Assembly: GCF_008935075.1 (NCBI RefSeq)
Contig: NZ_CP044545.1
Span: forward strand, 833,501 to 897,500
DNA: 64,000 nucleotides
Source: Pradoshia sp. D12
GTDB lineage: Bacteria > Bacillota > Bacilli > Bacillales > Pradoshiaceae
Direction of reading: 5' to 3'
Under the pieces are notes generated by a model, which saw only the letters and a list, made by a program, of their open reading frames with translations, was not told where the DNA came from and searched no databases. The stretch's first letter is position 1; each line of letters starts with the position of its first letter. This document shows positions 27,577 through 36,977 of this stretch, one piece after another. The position numbers were made by a program, and so were the translations under genes.

Positions 27577-28566
27577 ATGCTATTTTTAGATAATAGAGGA
27601 ATAACAGATCCACGTATTAATTTGGCAATTGAGGAGTATGCATTAAAACATTTGGATATTGATGAATCATATTTATTATTTTATATTAATCAGCCATCCA
27701 TTATTATTGGAAAGAACCAAAATACAATTGAGGAAATCAACAGTGATTATGTAGAAGAGAACGATATTATTGTTGTCCGCAGACTTTCCGGCGGCGGTGC
27801 GGTTTACCATGATCTCGGTAATTTGAACTATAGCTTTATCACTAAAGATGATGGTGAAAGCTTCCATAATTATAAGAAGTTCACTGAACCTGTGGTGGAA
27901 GCATTGAAGGAACTAGGCGTAAATGCTGAATTAAGTGGTCGTAATGATTTAGTAGTTGGAGAACGCAAAATTTCAGGAAATGCTCAATTTGCCACTAAGG
28001 GAAGAATGTTCAGCCATGGAACATTAATGCTTTCCAGTGAAATTGAAAATGTGGTTTCGGCCTTAAAGGTGAAAGAAGATAAAATTAAATCAAAAGGAAT
28101 AAAATCCATTCGCTCAAGAGTTGCCAATATTTCCGAGTTCCTGTCTGAACCATTGACTATGGAAGAATTCCGCCAAAAGCTACTTGAACATATTTTTGGT
28201 GGAATGGAGAATGTACAAGAATATCAATGGACTGATGAAGACTGGAAAAAAATTATGGAAATCTCTGAAGAACGTTATCAACAATGGGATTGGAATTATG
28301 GAAAATCACCTAAGTTTAATATTCAGCATTCTCATCGTTTCCCAGTTGGACAAATAGATGTTCGCTTAGAGGTAGCTAAAGGTAAAATTGAGGAATGCAA
28401 AATATTTGGTGACTTCTTTGGAGTGGGTGATGTAGAAGAAATCCAAAAACGATTAGTTGGTGTTAGATTTTCAAAATCTGAACTAGAAAATGCATTGAAA
28501 GATGTGAATATCAGTCATTATTTTGGAAATATCACAAAAGAGGATTTTGTTAATCTTTTATATTAA
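27577..28566 (+). CDS. lplJ: Lipoate-protein ligase LplJ
   Basis: 329 residues. Activates lipoate with ATP and attaches it to lipoyl domains. Seen: IIIGKNQNTIEEIN, RRLSGGGAVYHDLGN (lipoate-binding loop), the conserved lysine in GERKISGNAQ, and a C-terminal accessory domain. ATG with AGGGGGA. A terminator follows. Confidence 0.94.
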   Translation: MLFLDNRGITDPRINLAIEEYALKHLDIDESYLLFYINQPSIIIGKNQNTIEEINSDYVEENDIIVVRRLSGGGAVYHDLGNLNYSFITKDDGESFHNYKKFTEPVVEALKELGVNAELSGRNDLVVGERKISGNAQFATKGRMFSHGTLMLSSEIENVVSALKVKEDKIKSKGIKSIRSRVANISEFLSEPLTMEEFRQKLLEHIFGGMENVQEYQWTDEDWKKIMEISEERYQQWDWNYGKSPKFNIQHSHRFPVGQIDVRLEVAKGKIEECKIFGDFFGVGDVEEIQKRLVGVRFSKSELENALKDVNISHYFGNITKEDFVNLLY

Positions 28567-28591
28567 ATAAAAAGTGAAAATACTTTCTATC

Positions 28592-28632
28592 AAAAAGCTT
28601 CTAATGGGTTAAATCCGTTTGAAGCTTTTTAT
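28592..28632 (+). terminator. Terminator of yhfI-lplJ
   Basis: AAAAAGCTTC pairs with GAAGCTTTTT. Confidence 0.88.
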
Positions 28633-28759
28633 TTATACAAATAACTATATCAATAAAAATACGATATTTTTGTGAAAACATAAAGGTTATAGGTAAATTA
28701 TCCTGTTTATGAATATTGTGAATGTAGGGATTGCTTAATCTATGATTTCGATTAAATAG

Positions 28760-28788
28760 TTGCTTATACCTAGTTCTTTTTCTATAAT
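28760..28788 (+). promoter_or_regulatory. Promoter of lcfB
   Basis: TTGCTT and TATAAT with a 17-base spacer, 65 bases before the gene. Confidence 0.7.
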
Positions 28789-28853
28789 AAAAATTGGGTG
28801 TATTTAGAATATTTTAACAAAACTTACACCTTTCTAACAGGGGAGGGAATAAT

Positions 28854-30407
28854 ATGAATTTATCAACCCAACTTCTAGAAACGGCAGAAAAGTTTAAAAC
28901 AAAACCAGCTTATATTTTTATGGATCAGGAAACGAGTTATGCTGAATTGAATGCAGCTGTTACACGGTTTGCTGATGGTCTTCAGAGTTTAGGGGTAAAC
29001 AAAGGAGATAATGTTGCTCTATTATTGGGTAATTCACCGCATTTCATAATTGGTTTATATGGATTAATGAGATTGGGTGCAACGGCTATCCCGATTAATC
29101 CAACGTATACACCAGATGAAATAGCCTACATATTGAAAAATGGTGATGTAAAAGCAGTAATCACATTGGATTTGCTGATTCCTATGTTTGATAAGATGAG
29201 AAAGATACTGCCAGATATTAATCATGTGATTGTTTGTCCGTCCGGTACAGGACCAGATGAATTGCCTCAGAACCTATCTATCAGCGACAAAATGAAACCG
29301 TTTACAGATATACTCAAAATTGCTACCGGACAATTTTCTGCCCCGAAAGTGGAGGAAGATGACACCGCCCTTATTTTGTACACCTCAGGGACGACCGGTA
29401 AACCAAAGGGTGCTATGCTTACGCATAAAAATCTCTATAGTAATGCCCGGGATGTAGCAGATTACTTACAGATCAATGAAGATGACCGTGTTATTACGGT
29501 GCTGCCAATGTTCCATGTATTTTGTTTAACGGTTTCTTTAAATGCGCCACTAATAAATGGAGGTACATTAATCATCCTGCCTAAATTCAGTCCACAAGAA
29601 GTGTTCAGAGTGGCCGAGAAATATGAAGTAACCCTTTTCGCAGGTGTGCCTACTATGTTCAATTATCTATTGCAATATCCCGAGGCTAATCAAGATAGCT
29701 TTAAAACTCTCAGGTTCTGTATTTCCGGAGGTTCAGCTATGCCGGTTGCGTTATTAACAAATTTCGAGAAGAAATTTAATGTTATTGTGTCAGAGGGATA
29801 TGGTCTTTCAGAAGCATCTCCAGTTACCTGTTTTAACCCAATTGATCGCCCTAGAAAGCCTGGCTCTATTGGAAAATCCATCATTCATGTTGAGAATAAA
29901 GTCGTAAATGAATTGGGTGAAGAGGTTCCAGCGGGTGAAGTTGGGGAATTGATTGTTAAAGGTCCAAATGTCATGAAGGGCTATTATAAAATGCCAGAAG
30001 AAACTGCAGCTACCATTAAGGATGGTTGGTTATATACTGGTGACTTAGCTCGTGCAGATGATGAAGAATATTTTTATATTGTTGATCGGAAAAAAGACAT
30101 GGTTATTGTCGGTGGCTTTAATGTTTATCCTAGGGAAGTTGAAGAAGTTTTATTTGCACACCCCGAAGTATCGGAGGTAGCTGTAATAGGGGCTCCGGAT
30201 CCGAATCTTGGAGAAGTCATCCGATGTTTTGTAGTATCCAAAAGCCTAGATTTAACGGAAGAGCAATTAATCAACTATTGCCATGAGCATTTAGCAAAAT
30301 ATAAAGTACCTACATCGATTGAATTTATGGAGGAGCTTCCTAAAAATACGACAGGTAAGATTTTACGCAGAGCTTTAAGAAATACTGTGCTGCAGCAAAC
30401 AAAATAG
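28854..30407 (+). CDS. lcfB: Long-chain fatty-acid-CoA ligase LcfB (YhfL)
   Basis: 517 residues, full length. Adenylate-forming enzyme: P-loop ILYTSGTTGKPKGAM, core GYGLSEASPVTCFNP, YTGDLARADDE and the late catalytic lysine in PKNTTGKILRRAL. Converts fatty acid, ATP and CoA to acyl-CoA. It lies after lplJ as in B. subtilis. ATG with GGGGAGGG. Confidence 0.93.
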   Translation: MNLSTQLLETAEKFKTKPAYIFMDQETSYAELNAAVTRFADGLQSLGVNKGDNVALLLGNSPHFIIGLYGLMRLGATAIPINPTYTPDEIAYILKNGDVKAVITLDLLIPMFDKMRKILPDINHVIVCPSGTGPDELPQNLSISDKMKPFTDILKIATGQFSAPKVEEDDTALILYTSGTTGKPKGAMLTHKNLYSNARDVADYLQINEDDRVITVLPMFHVFCLTVSLNAPLINGGTLIILPKFSPQEVFRVAEKYEVTLFAGVPTMFNYLLQYPEANQDSFKTLRFCISGGSAMPVALLTNFEKKFNVIVSEGYGLSEASPVTCFNPIDRPRKPGSIGKSIIHVENKVVNELGEEVPAGEVGELIVKGPNVMKGYYKMPEETAATIKDGWLYTGDLARADDEEYFYIVDRKKDMVIVGGFNVYPREVEEVLFAHPEVSEVAVIGAPDPNLGEVIRCFVVSKSLDLTEEQLINYCHEHLAKYKVPTSIEFMEELPKNTTGKILRRALRNTVLQQTK

Positions 30408-30423
30408 AAAAACGAACTTTGGA

Positions 30424-30449
30424 CCCGCAGTGATGCGGGAATTTTTTTT
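30424..30449 (+). terminator. Terminator of lcfB
   Basis: CCCGC pairs with GCGGG, followed by AA and T8. Confidence 0.88.
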
Positions 30450-30602
30450 GCTTAATCCGTATTTATCTATCATTTTTATGGGTCTTATCCTGCTAAAACT
30501 AATCAACCTACTCACCCAGCTAAAAAACAGCATATTATAGTTTAAGTTTCAATTTTTACAGATATGCCACTGCTTTGTTGTCTGAATATTCTATATTATT
30601 TA

Positions 30603-30631
30603 TTGCAATTCTAAAATTTTCAGGCTATAAT
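30603..30631 (+). promoter_or_regulatory. Promoter of the TrpXYZ-type ABC operon
   Basis: TTGCAA and TATAAT with a 17-base spacer. No T-box or (G/U)AG repeat is seen between it and the gene. Confidence 0.75.
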
Positions 30632-30677
30632 TTAACGAATAAAAGCATAAAAGCGATAAAGGGTGGGGGAGCATATC

Positions 30678-31667
30678 ATGAAATGGAAAAGTTTATTGGC
30701 AAGTATAGCTGTAATATCAACCATTGCACTTGCAGGCTGTGGTTCGGATGAAAAATCGTCCGGCGAAGGTGAGAAAAATGGAGAAGGAAAACAGTATACA
30801 GTAGGGATTTCTCAATTTGTTGAACATCCATCGCTTGATGAGGCCACAAAGGGCTTTAAAAAGGCTCTTGAGGATTCTGGGTTGTCCATTAAATATGATG
30901 AACAGAATGCTCAGGGGGAGTTAAATAATAATCAAACGATTGCTACTAATTTAGTGAGTGAAAAAGTCGATTTAATCTTTGCTAATGCTACTCCAAGTGC
31001 TCAAACTGCAGCCAATGTTACAAAGGATATACCGATTGTATTTACATCTGTTACAGATCCAGTAGGGGCAAAATTGGTATCCAGCATGGAAGCACCGGAT
31101 AAAAATGTGACGGGAACAACAGATACTCACCCTGAAGCGATCCCTAATACAGTGAAGTTGATAAAAGAAATGGGCTATACGAAAATAGGAACGATTTATA
31201 ATGCCGGTGAGCAAAATTCGGAGGTTCAGGTCAAAACTGTTGAAGATGAAGCAAAGAAAAATGGAGTGTCTGTTGAAAAGGTTTCTGTTGCAAACACTTC
31301 TGAAGTAAAGCAAGCTGCAGATTCTTTGGTGGGTAGAGTAGATGCTATTTATATCATTACAGATAATACAGTTGTATCCGCACTCGAGTCTGTGATCCAG
31401 GTTGCAGAAAAAGAAAGTATTCCTTTATTTGTTGGAGAATTGGATTCAGTCAAAAGAGGTGGCTTTGCAGCATATGGCTTCAATTATTATGATATCGGCT
31501 ATCAGGCGGGGGAACAAGCTGTGCAATTACTGAAGGGTGAAAAAGAGGTGAAGGACTTGCCTGTTGAAGCACCGAATGATTTGAAATTAGTTATTAATAA
31601 ATCAGCCGCTGAAAAAATGAAGATAGATCTTACTAAAATTAAAGAGGAAGCTGAATTTCTGGAATAA
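30678..31667 (+). CDS. ABC transporter substrate-binding lipoprotein (ABC_sub_bind / TrpX type)
   Basis: 329 residues. Signal peptide with lipobox LAGC (Cys at 21), then a periplasmic-binding fold beginning YTVGISQFVEHPSLDEA, with TNLVSEKVDLIFANATPSAQ and PIVFTSVTDPVGAKLV, the hallmark of the family that includes TrpX-like tryptophan/tyrosine binding proteins. Start is ATG 30678 with GGGGGAG; the GTG at 30663 overlaps that site. First gene of a three-gene importer. Substrate not proven; an aromatic amino acid is likely. Confidence 0.88.
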   Translation: MKWKSLLASIAVISTIALAGCGSDEKSSGEGEKNGEGKQYTVGISQFVEHPSLDEATKGFKKALEDSGLSIKYDEQNAQGELNNNQTIATNLVSEKVDLIFANATPSAQTAANVTKDIPIVFTSVTDPVGAKLVSSMEAPDKNVTGTTDTHPEAIPNTVKLIKEMGYTKIGTIYNAGEQNSEVQVKTVEDEAKKNGVSVEKVSVANTSEVKQAADSLVGRVDAIYIITDNTVVSALESVIQVAEKESIPLFVGELDSVKRGGFAAYGFNYYDIGYQAGEQAVQLLKGEKEVKDLPVEAPNDLKLVINKSAAEKMKIDLTKIKEEAEFLE

Positions 31668-31712
31668 GGTTCTTCAGCCGTAATTAATCCAAACAGAAAG
31701 GAAGGTTAATAC

Positions 31713-32759
31713 GTGTTTGCATCTGTTTTTGGTTCGGTGGAAGCCGGCATTATTTATAGCATTATGGCCTTAGGTGTTTACTTATCATTTCGAATTCTTA
31801 ACTTTCCTGATATGACAGTGGACGGAAGCTTTGTAACAGGGGCGGCCGTCGCTTCCATTTTAATTACAGGCGGAACAAGTCCTATCCTTGCTACATTTTC
31901 GGCGATATTTGTAGGGTTCTTTGTAGGAATAATTACGGGGTTACTGCACACAAAAGGGAAGATTAATCCACTGTTATCGGGAATTTTAATGATGATTGCC
32001 TTATATTCTATTAATCTAAGAATTCTAGGTAAGCCAAATGTATCCTTATTATCAGAGGATACAATTTTTACTCAGCTTGGTACATGGTGGGCGAGTCTTG
32101 GAATTGATAACTGGATTGCATCACTTTTCACAAACATTGGATTAGAAGGCTATATTCCGCATACATGGTCCATTGTATTGCCGATGATTTTATTTGTTAT
32201 CGTAGGCAAGATGTTACTGGATGCATTTTTGAAAACAGAAATAGGCCTTGCCATTCGAGGAACTGGAGATAATGAGCAAATGGTGCGCAGCTTTTCGGTT
32301 CATACAGATATGACGAAAATGCTGGGACTTGGAATCGCCAATGCGCTGGTCGCTTTATCAGGAGCTTTTGTCGCACAGTATATTGGGTCTGCTGATGTCG
32401 GAATGGGGATTGGAATGATCGTCATTGGGCTTGCATCCGTTATTATCGGGGAAGCAGTCTTCGGTTCTAAATCCATTGCCAGAGCGACCTTAGCGGTTAT
32501 TGGCGGAGCGATTTTATATCGATTGGTTGTAGCCTTTGCGCTTAAAGTGGAGTTTCTTGAAGCGGGAGATATGAAACTAATTACGGCTGTAATTGTTATT
32601 ATTGCTTTGCTTATTCCAAAATGGATAGACAGTACGAAAAAATCCCGGAAAAGACGCAATCGAATGAAAGAATTGAATGCAGAAACGGTTAAACCTAGTA
32701 TAAATGAGAATGGAGGAGAGCAGCTTGCTGCAACTAAGTCAGATATTAAAAGTGTTTAA
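31713..32759 (+). CDS. ABC transporter permease (TrpY type)
   Basis: 348 residues of the branched-chain-amino-acid-type permease family with about eight membrane helices (SFRILNFPDMTVDGSF near the start, GTGDNEQMVRSF loop). GTG start with AAAGGAAGG. The basic C-terminal tail (KKSRKRRNRMKEL) is coded by DNA that also carries the ribosome-binding site and start of the ATPase gene. Confidence 0.9.
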   Translation: MFASVFGSVEAGIIYSIMALGVYLSFRILNFPDMTVDGSFVTGAAVASILITGGTSPILATFSAIFVGFFVGIITGLLHTKGKINPLLSGILMMIALYSINLRILGKPNVSLLSEDTIFTQLGTWWASLGIDNWIASLFTNIGLEGYIPHTWSIVLPMILFVIVGKMLLDAFLKTEIGLAIRGTGDNEQMVRSFSVHTDMTKMLGLGIANALVALSGAFVAQYIGSADVGMGIGMIVIGLASVIIGEAVFGSKSIARATLAVIGGAILYRLVVAFALKVEFLEAGDMKLITAVIVIIALLIPKWIDSTKKSRKRRNRMKELNAETVKPSINENGGEQLAATKSDIKSV

Positions 32760-33519
32760 TGAAGGCTCTCCTGATGAAAAAATGGCATTAAATCAGATTA
32801 ATCTTGAATTGAAGCAAGGGGATTTTGTGACGGTAATTGGAAGTAATGGAGCGGGTAAATCCACACTTATGAATTTAATTTCAGGGAAAATCCTGCCCGA
32901 TTCAGGAAAAATCATCCTTAACGGAACCGATTTGACGTATGCGGGGGAACACCGCCGTGCCCGAAAAATAGGAAGGGTCTTTCAGGATCCGCTGGCAGGT
33001 ACTGCTCCGACGATGACAATCGAAGAAAACCTGGCCATTGCCTATGCAAGAACAAAAAGAGCAGGGCTCAGTTTCGGAGTTACAAATAAGCGCAGACTGT
33101 TTTTTAAAGAAAAACTAGAGGAGCTTCATTTAGGTTTGGAGAACCGATTATCTGCGAAGGTCGGCTTGTTATCAGGAGGGGAAAGACAGGCGCTATCCTT
33201 ATTAATGGCTACTTTTACAGAGCCGGATATACTCCTCCTTGATGAGCATACTGCAGCACTCGATCCATCACGGGCTCAGCTTATAACCGAGCTTACGAAA
33301 AAAATCGTAAAAGAACATAAATTGACAACCTTAATGGTAACCCACAATATGCAGCAGGCCCTTGATTTGGGCAATCGATTAATCATGATGGATAGCGGTG
33401 AAATTATTTATGAAGCAGATCAAAACTCTAAACAAACGTTAACCATTGATCAGTTATTGAATGAATTCCAAAAACTAAAACGGAATACGCAAATTTCTGA
33501 TAGGAGCTTGTTGGGATAA
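32725..33519 (+). CDS. ABC transporter ATP-binding protein (TrpZ type)
   Basis: 264 residues: Walker A IGSNGAGKST, signature LLSGGERQALS, Walker B DILLLDEHTAALDP. The His at DEH in place of a more usual DEP is typical of this transporter group. Start chosen as TTG 32725 (GGAGGAG seven bases upstream; homologous start MLQLSQILKVF); this overlaps the permease end by 35 bases. An ATG at 32704 is also in frame. Confidence 0.88.
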   Translation: MLQLSQILKVFNEGSPDEKMALNQINLELKQGDFVTVIGSNGAGKSTLMNLISGKILPDSGKIILNGTDLTYAGEHRRARKIGRVFQDPLAGTAPTMTIEENLAIAYARTKRAGLSFGVTNKRRLFFKEKLEELHLGLENRLSAKVGLLSGGERQALSLLMATFTEPDILLLDEHTAALDPSRAQLITELTKKIVKEHKLTTLMVTHNMQQALDLGNRLIMMDSGEIIYEADQNSKQTLTIDQLLNEFQKLKRNTQISDRSLLG

Positions 33520-33543
33520 TAGATGTATAGGAGTAAACAAACA

Positions 33544-33572
33544 GAAACAGCAAGCATTATGCTTGCTGTTTC
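33544..33572. terminator. Hairpin between convergent genes
   Basis: A 12-bp perfect stem, GAAACAGCAAGC with GCTTGCTGTTTC, loop ATTAT. T-runs are short on both sides. Confidence 0.75.
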
Positions 33573-33580
33573 CATCTATT

Positions 33581-33988
33581 TTAGCCAACCTTTCTTGTTG
33601 GAACAAATGTTTCTTTGTATGTATCTTCCCACAAATCAATTCGGCTCTGGATATGGATTTCATCGCGCATGCTTTCATGATGCTTTTCGATTTTTTTGGT
33701 GATTCTCTCTCTCCAGAAGCTTTTGAAATTTGGTTGAATCGTCATAGAATGCTCTACACATACATGGTTATTGTTTTCGTGGAATACGACTAAAACCTGG
33801 CAATCTTTATAGGAATGGCCCATTTTAGAGAAAACTTCATCTAAGTGATTAACTGAAATTATTTTTTGTAAACGTTCTTGTTCGTCTGGATCAGGATGAT
33901 GCAGAGTGTTTGGACAAATATGTGCTACTTTGCCAACTTCATCAATAACTACTCGTACATATCCTAATGTTTTTTCATTACCTTGCAT
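33581..33988 (-). CDS. Conserved-looking cytoplasmic protein, function unknown
   Basis: 135 residues if started at ATG 33988 (MQGNEKTLGYVRVVIDEVG); nine more codons are open to ATG 34015. I prefer 33988 because a TATAAT at 34022-34027 would start the RNA at about 34015, and TAGGG lies before 33988. Mixed alpha/beta composition, His-rich (HHPDPDEQ, FHENNNHVCVEHS), no signal or membrane segment. Not recognised. Confidence 0.65.
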   Translation of the reverse strand: MQGNEKTLGYVRVVIDEVGKVAHICPNTLHHPDPDEQERLQKIISVNHLDEVFSKMGHSYKDCQVLVVFHENNNHVCVEHSMTIQPNFKSFWRERITKKIEKHHESMRDEIHIQSRIDLWEDTYKETFVPTRKVG

Positions 33989-34021
33989 AAGTATCCCTAC
34001 TTTCATCTTCATCATAAATCC

Positions 34022-34051
34022 ATTATATGAGGGATGAATGTAATTCTACAA
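34022..34051 (-). promoter_or_regulatory. Promoter of the 33581-33988 gene
   Basis: TTGTAG and TATAAT with an 18-base spacer on the minus strand. Confidence 0.55.
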
Positions 34052-34233
34052 TATTCAAAAAATTCCAATACAAAAGATAAGTTCGATAAGACAGACTTTT
34101 GGTATAACCATTAAAAGAATAAGTAAAATACGTAAATCTCTTACAGAAGCTTGGTAGATAAGAGTAAAAACCCTTGAATTATTAGGAATAGCTTATTTTA
34201 TCTTGACGTAAGAGACTAAGAAAGGAGTATGTC

Positions 34234-34956
34234 ATGGAGGTGCAGGTTGCCGAGCGCAGTGTATCGGATTTTAAGGAGGGGATTCAGGCAGGAATCAGTA
34301 TTGCGATAGGATATTTTCCAATCGCGCTAACATTTGGTCTGCTTGCCAAATCATCGGGACTAACATTTGGGGAAGCCTTAGCTATGAGTATATTGGTATA
34401 TGCAGGTGCTTCTCAGTACACAGCATTAAATTTGCTGTCACTCGGTACAGGTGTAATTGGTATTATTGTCGCTACATTTATTTTAAATATACGGCATTTA
34501 TTAATGGCGACATCCATTCAGTTAAAATCTGTGAATGATCCTTTATGGAAAAAGATTATTTATTCATTTGGTATTACAGATGAAACGTTTTCGGTCGCAT
34601 CCTTTAAAAAGGGGAAAATAACAGCGGGCTATATGTTCGGCCTTGGAGGAATTGCTTATGTAAGCTGGGTTCTCTGTACGGGAGTTGGTTATTTGTTCGG
34701 AGCCAGTTTGCCCCATGCCTTACAGGAAAGTATGAGTATTGCCCTCTATGCGATGTTTATTGCTCTGTTAATGCCAGCATTGGCGAAAAGCCGTAAAATC
34801 CTCCTCCTTGCTGGTATGGGAGCAATCTTTAACACAATATTATCTGTAACGGGTCTTTTATCCACCGGCTGGTCAATTATTGTGGCAACGCTTTTATCAG
34901 CCTTTCTGGTTGAATGGATGTATACGTTGATTGGCAAAAGGAGGACAAGTGAATGA
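34234..34956 (+). CDS. azlC: Branched-chain amino acid exporter large subunit AzlC
   Basis: 240 residues, several membrane helices. Seen: FKEGIQAGISIAIGYFPIAL and SILVYAGASQYTALNLL, the AzlC signature. With AzlD it exports branched-chain amino acids and gives azaleucine resistance. ATG with AAAGGAG. No azlB regulator is adjacent, unlike B. subtilis azlBCD. Confidence 0.92.
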   Translation: MEVQVAERSVSDFKEGIQAGISIAIGYFPIALTFGLLAKSSGLTFGEALAMSILVYAGASQYTALNLLSLGTGVIGIIVATFILNIRHLLMATSIQLKSVNDPLWKKIIYSFGITDETFSVASFKKGKITAGYMFGLGGIAYVSWVLCTGVGYLFGASLPHALQESMSIALYAMFIALLMPALAKSRKILLLAGMGAIFNTILSVTGLLSTGWSIIVATLLSAFLVEWMYTLIGKRRTSE

Positions 34957-35258
34957 CGGCATCTAGTTTTATACTTATATTAGGGATGGCCCTCGTTACA
35001 TACATACCAAGAATGCTGCCTTTTGTTTTGTTTAAAGAAATGAAGCTCTCTCCATTTTGGGAAGGTTTTTTACAAAACATCCCCTATGCAACGCTGGGTG
35101 CATTGATTTTTCCTGGTGTGCTTTTTATACAGGAAAACATTTGGATAGGATTAATCGGTGGGATGTCAGCTATCATTCTTTCTTTGCTTGGAGCCAATGT
35201 CATGCTTGTAGTGGTGGGATCGATTAGTATTTTAACAGTCTTGTCTATCTTTTTATAA
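34953..35258 (+). CDS. azlD: Branched-chain amino acid exporter small subunit AzlD
   Basis: 101 residues, three or four membrane helices, with MALVTYIPRMLPFVLF typical of AzlD. It starts inside the azlC stop (ATGA overlap), so translation is coupled. Confidence 0.92.
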   Translation: MTASSFILILGMALVTYIPRMLPFVLFKEMKLSPFWEGFLQNIPYATLGALIFPGVLFIQENIWIGLIGGMSAIILSLLGANVMLVVVGSISILTVLSIFL

Positions 35259-35274
35259 TTTTATTCGCGTACCT

Positions 35275-35303
35275 AAAAGGGGGACTCTCTCTCCCCTTTT
35301 TTT
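35275..35303 (+). terminator. Terminator of azlCD
   Basis: AAAAGGGG pairs with CCCCTTTT and ends in T7. Confidence 0.88.
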
Positions 35304-35450
35304 CTTTATTTTCAATTATTAGTTTGTCAGATTAAGATTTATTCCAGTATATGTATGGTTGGGTTTTTATTGTTAAATTATGGGTTTTTAATTATGATTA
35401 ATCACAATACCTAGTATAAATATCAAATTGCTTTAGGGAAGGGAAAATAC

Positions 35451-36206
35451 ATGACTTTTTTGCATGGGAAAATAGCTTTAGTAACAGGTGCGAGTGGTTC
35501 AAGGGATATTGGGACGGCCATTTGCAGAAAACTAGCTTCACAGGGAGCTGATATATTTTTTACATACTGGAAAGCAGAACAAGAATGGCCTGAAATCTTT
35601 TTTAATGAAATACAAACTAACGGAGTCCGTTGCAAAAGCATGGAAATTGACCTGTCAGATGCAAATGCAGCCTCCGAAACAATTAAGCGTATTTCAGAGG
35701 AATTAGGTGTACCTTCCATATTGATTAATAATGCAGCCCATTCAACAAGAGATGGGTATCTAAATCTGGACGCTAAAACTTTGGATGACCATTATGCCGT
35801 TAATATGAGGACTACTTTTCTGTTATGTACAGAATTTGCTCGATGTTTTAAGAATGCTGGATATAAATCAGGCAGAATTATTAATATGACATCAGGTCAG
35901 GACTTGGGTGCGATGCCTGACGAATTAGCTTATGCAGCCACAAAAGGAGCTATTTCAGCGTTCACTCGGTCATTGTCCGCTGAACTGGCATCATTAGGAA
36001 TTACAGTCAATGCTGTAAACCCTGGTCCTACTGATTCAACATGGATGACAGATGAGATTCGGGAACATCTTTTACCTAAGTTTCCAATGGGACGTATAGG
36101 TGTACCTGAAGATGTAGCCCGTATGATTGGCTTCCTTGCTTCTCAAGAAGGAGAGTGGATAACCGGTCAGATTATACATTCAGAGGGAGGATTTATACGA
36201 GGTTGA
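35451..36206 (+). CDS. Short-chain dehydrogenase/reductase
   Basis: 251 residues. NAD(P)-binding TGASGSRDIGTAI (an atypical loop with extra residues, as in some FabG-like and rhamnose/antibiotic-type reductases), NNAAHS, the catalytic YAATK and a C-terminal GQIIHSEGGF. Oxidoreductase of unknown substrate. ATG with AAGGGA. Marks the left end of the accessory region. Confidence 0.88.
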   Translation: MTFLHGKIALVTGASGSRDIGTAICRKLASQGADIFFTYWKAEQEWPEIFFNEIQTNGVRCKSMEIDLSDANAASETIKRISEELGVPSILINNAAHSTRDGYLNLDAKTLDDHYAVNMRTTFLLCTEFARCFKNAGYKSGRIINMTSGQDLGAMPDELAYAATKGAISAFTRSLSAELASLGITVNAVNPGPTDSTWMTDEIREHLLPKFPMGRIGVPEDVARMIGFLASQEGEWITGQIIHSEGGFIRG

Positions 36207-36320
36207 AAAGAAATAGTAGATTCATATTGGAGATATAGATGAAAATAAATAAACAGGAATACCATTCAAATAGCTTAATCTTATTAAGTTTTAAAAAGAG
36301 AAAGGGGCTCAATTATACAT

Positions 36321-36857
36321 ATGTATAAGAATCATGAGTTAATTATTCGGCCAATCAGAGAAGAAGATTTATATTCTTTATGGGAATTAGTTTATAAAGA
36401 AGAATCTCCTGAATGGAAAAAGTGGGATGCCCCCTATTTTGAACATAAGTCTATATCCTATGATGATTACTTGAAGAAAAGGGATAAGATTATCAATCAA
36501 GATTACTACTGGGGAATAGAAGTAGATGGAAAAATAATTGGTACAGTCAGTTATTACTGGGAGCATGAGCCGTCAAAGTGGCTAGAAATGGGCATTGGTA
36601 TATATAATCCTCAATATTGGAATGGGGGATATGGTACGAGAGCTTTAAAATTATGGATTGACCATTTATTTAAAACGATGCCTTTAGTTCGTGTAGGGTA
36701 CACAACCTGGTCTGGTAATCAGCGAATGATCAAAGTTGGAGAAAAATTAGGTATGCAAATGGAAGCAAGGTTAAGAAAATGCCGTTTCTATGATAACGAA
36801 TATTACGATTCAATTAGAATGGGCTTATTGCGAGAAGAATGGGAAACTATTAAATAA
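36321..36857 (+). CDS. GNAT acetyltransferase (RimJ/RimL type)
   Basis: 178 residues; the acetyl-CoA loop is YWNGGYGTRAL and the family pattern ELIIRPIREEDL is at the start. Related to ribosomal-protein and small-molecule acetyltransferases. ATG with AAAGGGG. First of seven intact GNAT genes in this region. Substrate unknown. Confidence 0.88.
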   Translation: MYKNHELIIRPIREEDLYSLWELVYKEESPEWKKWDAPYFEHKSISYDDYLKKRDKIINQDYYWGIEVDGKIIGTVSYYWEHEPSKWLEMGIGIYNPQYWNGGYGTRALKLWIDHLFKTMPLVRVGYTTWSGNQRMIKVGEKLGMQMEARLRKCRFYDNEYYDSIRMGLLREEWETIK

Positions 36858-36977
36858 AATCAAGAGCTGTCAACCAGTTCTTTTTTGTTTTCGATAAAGC
36901 TTTGGTTTTTGGAAGGTATTTCATATCTCAATGTAGAATCAAATAATTGAGAAATTTGTCGAATCAGAGGTGAGTCA

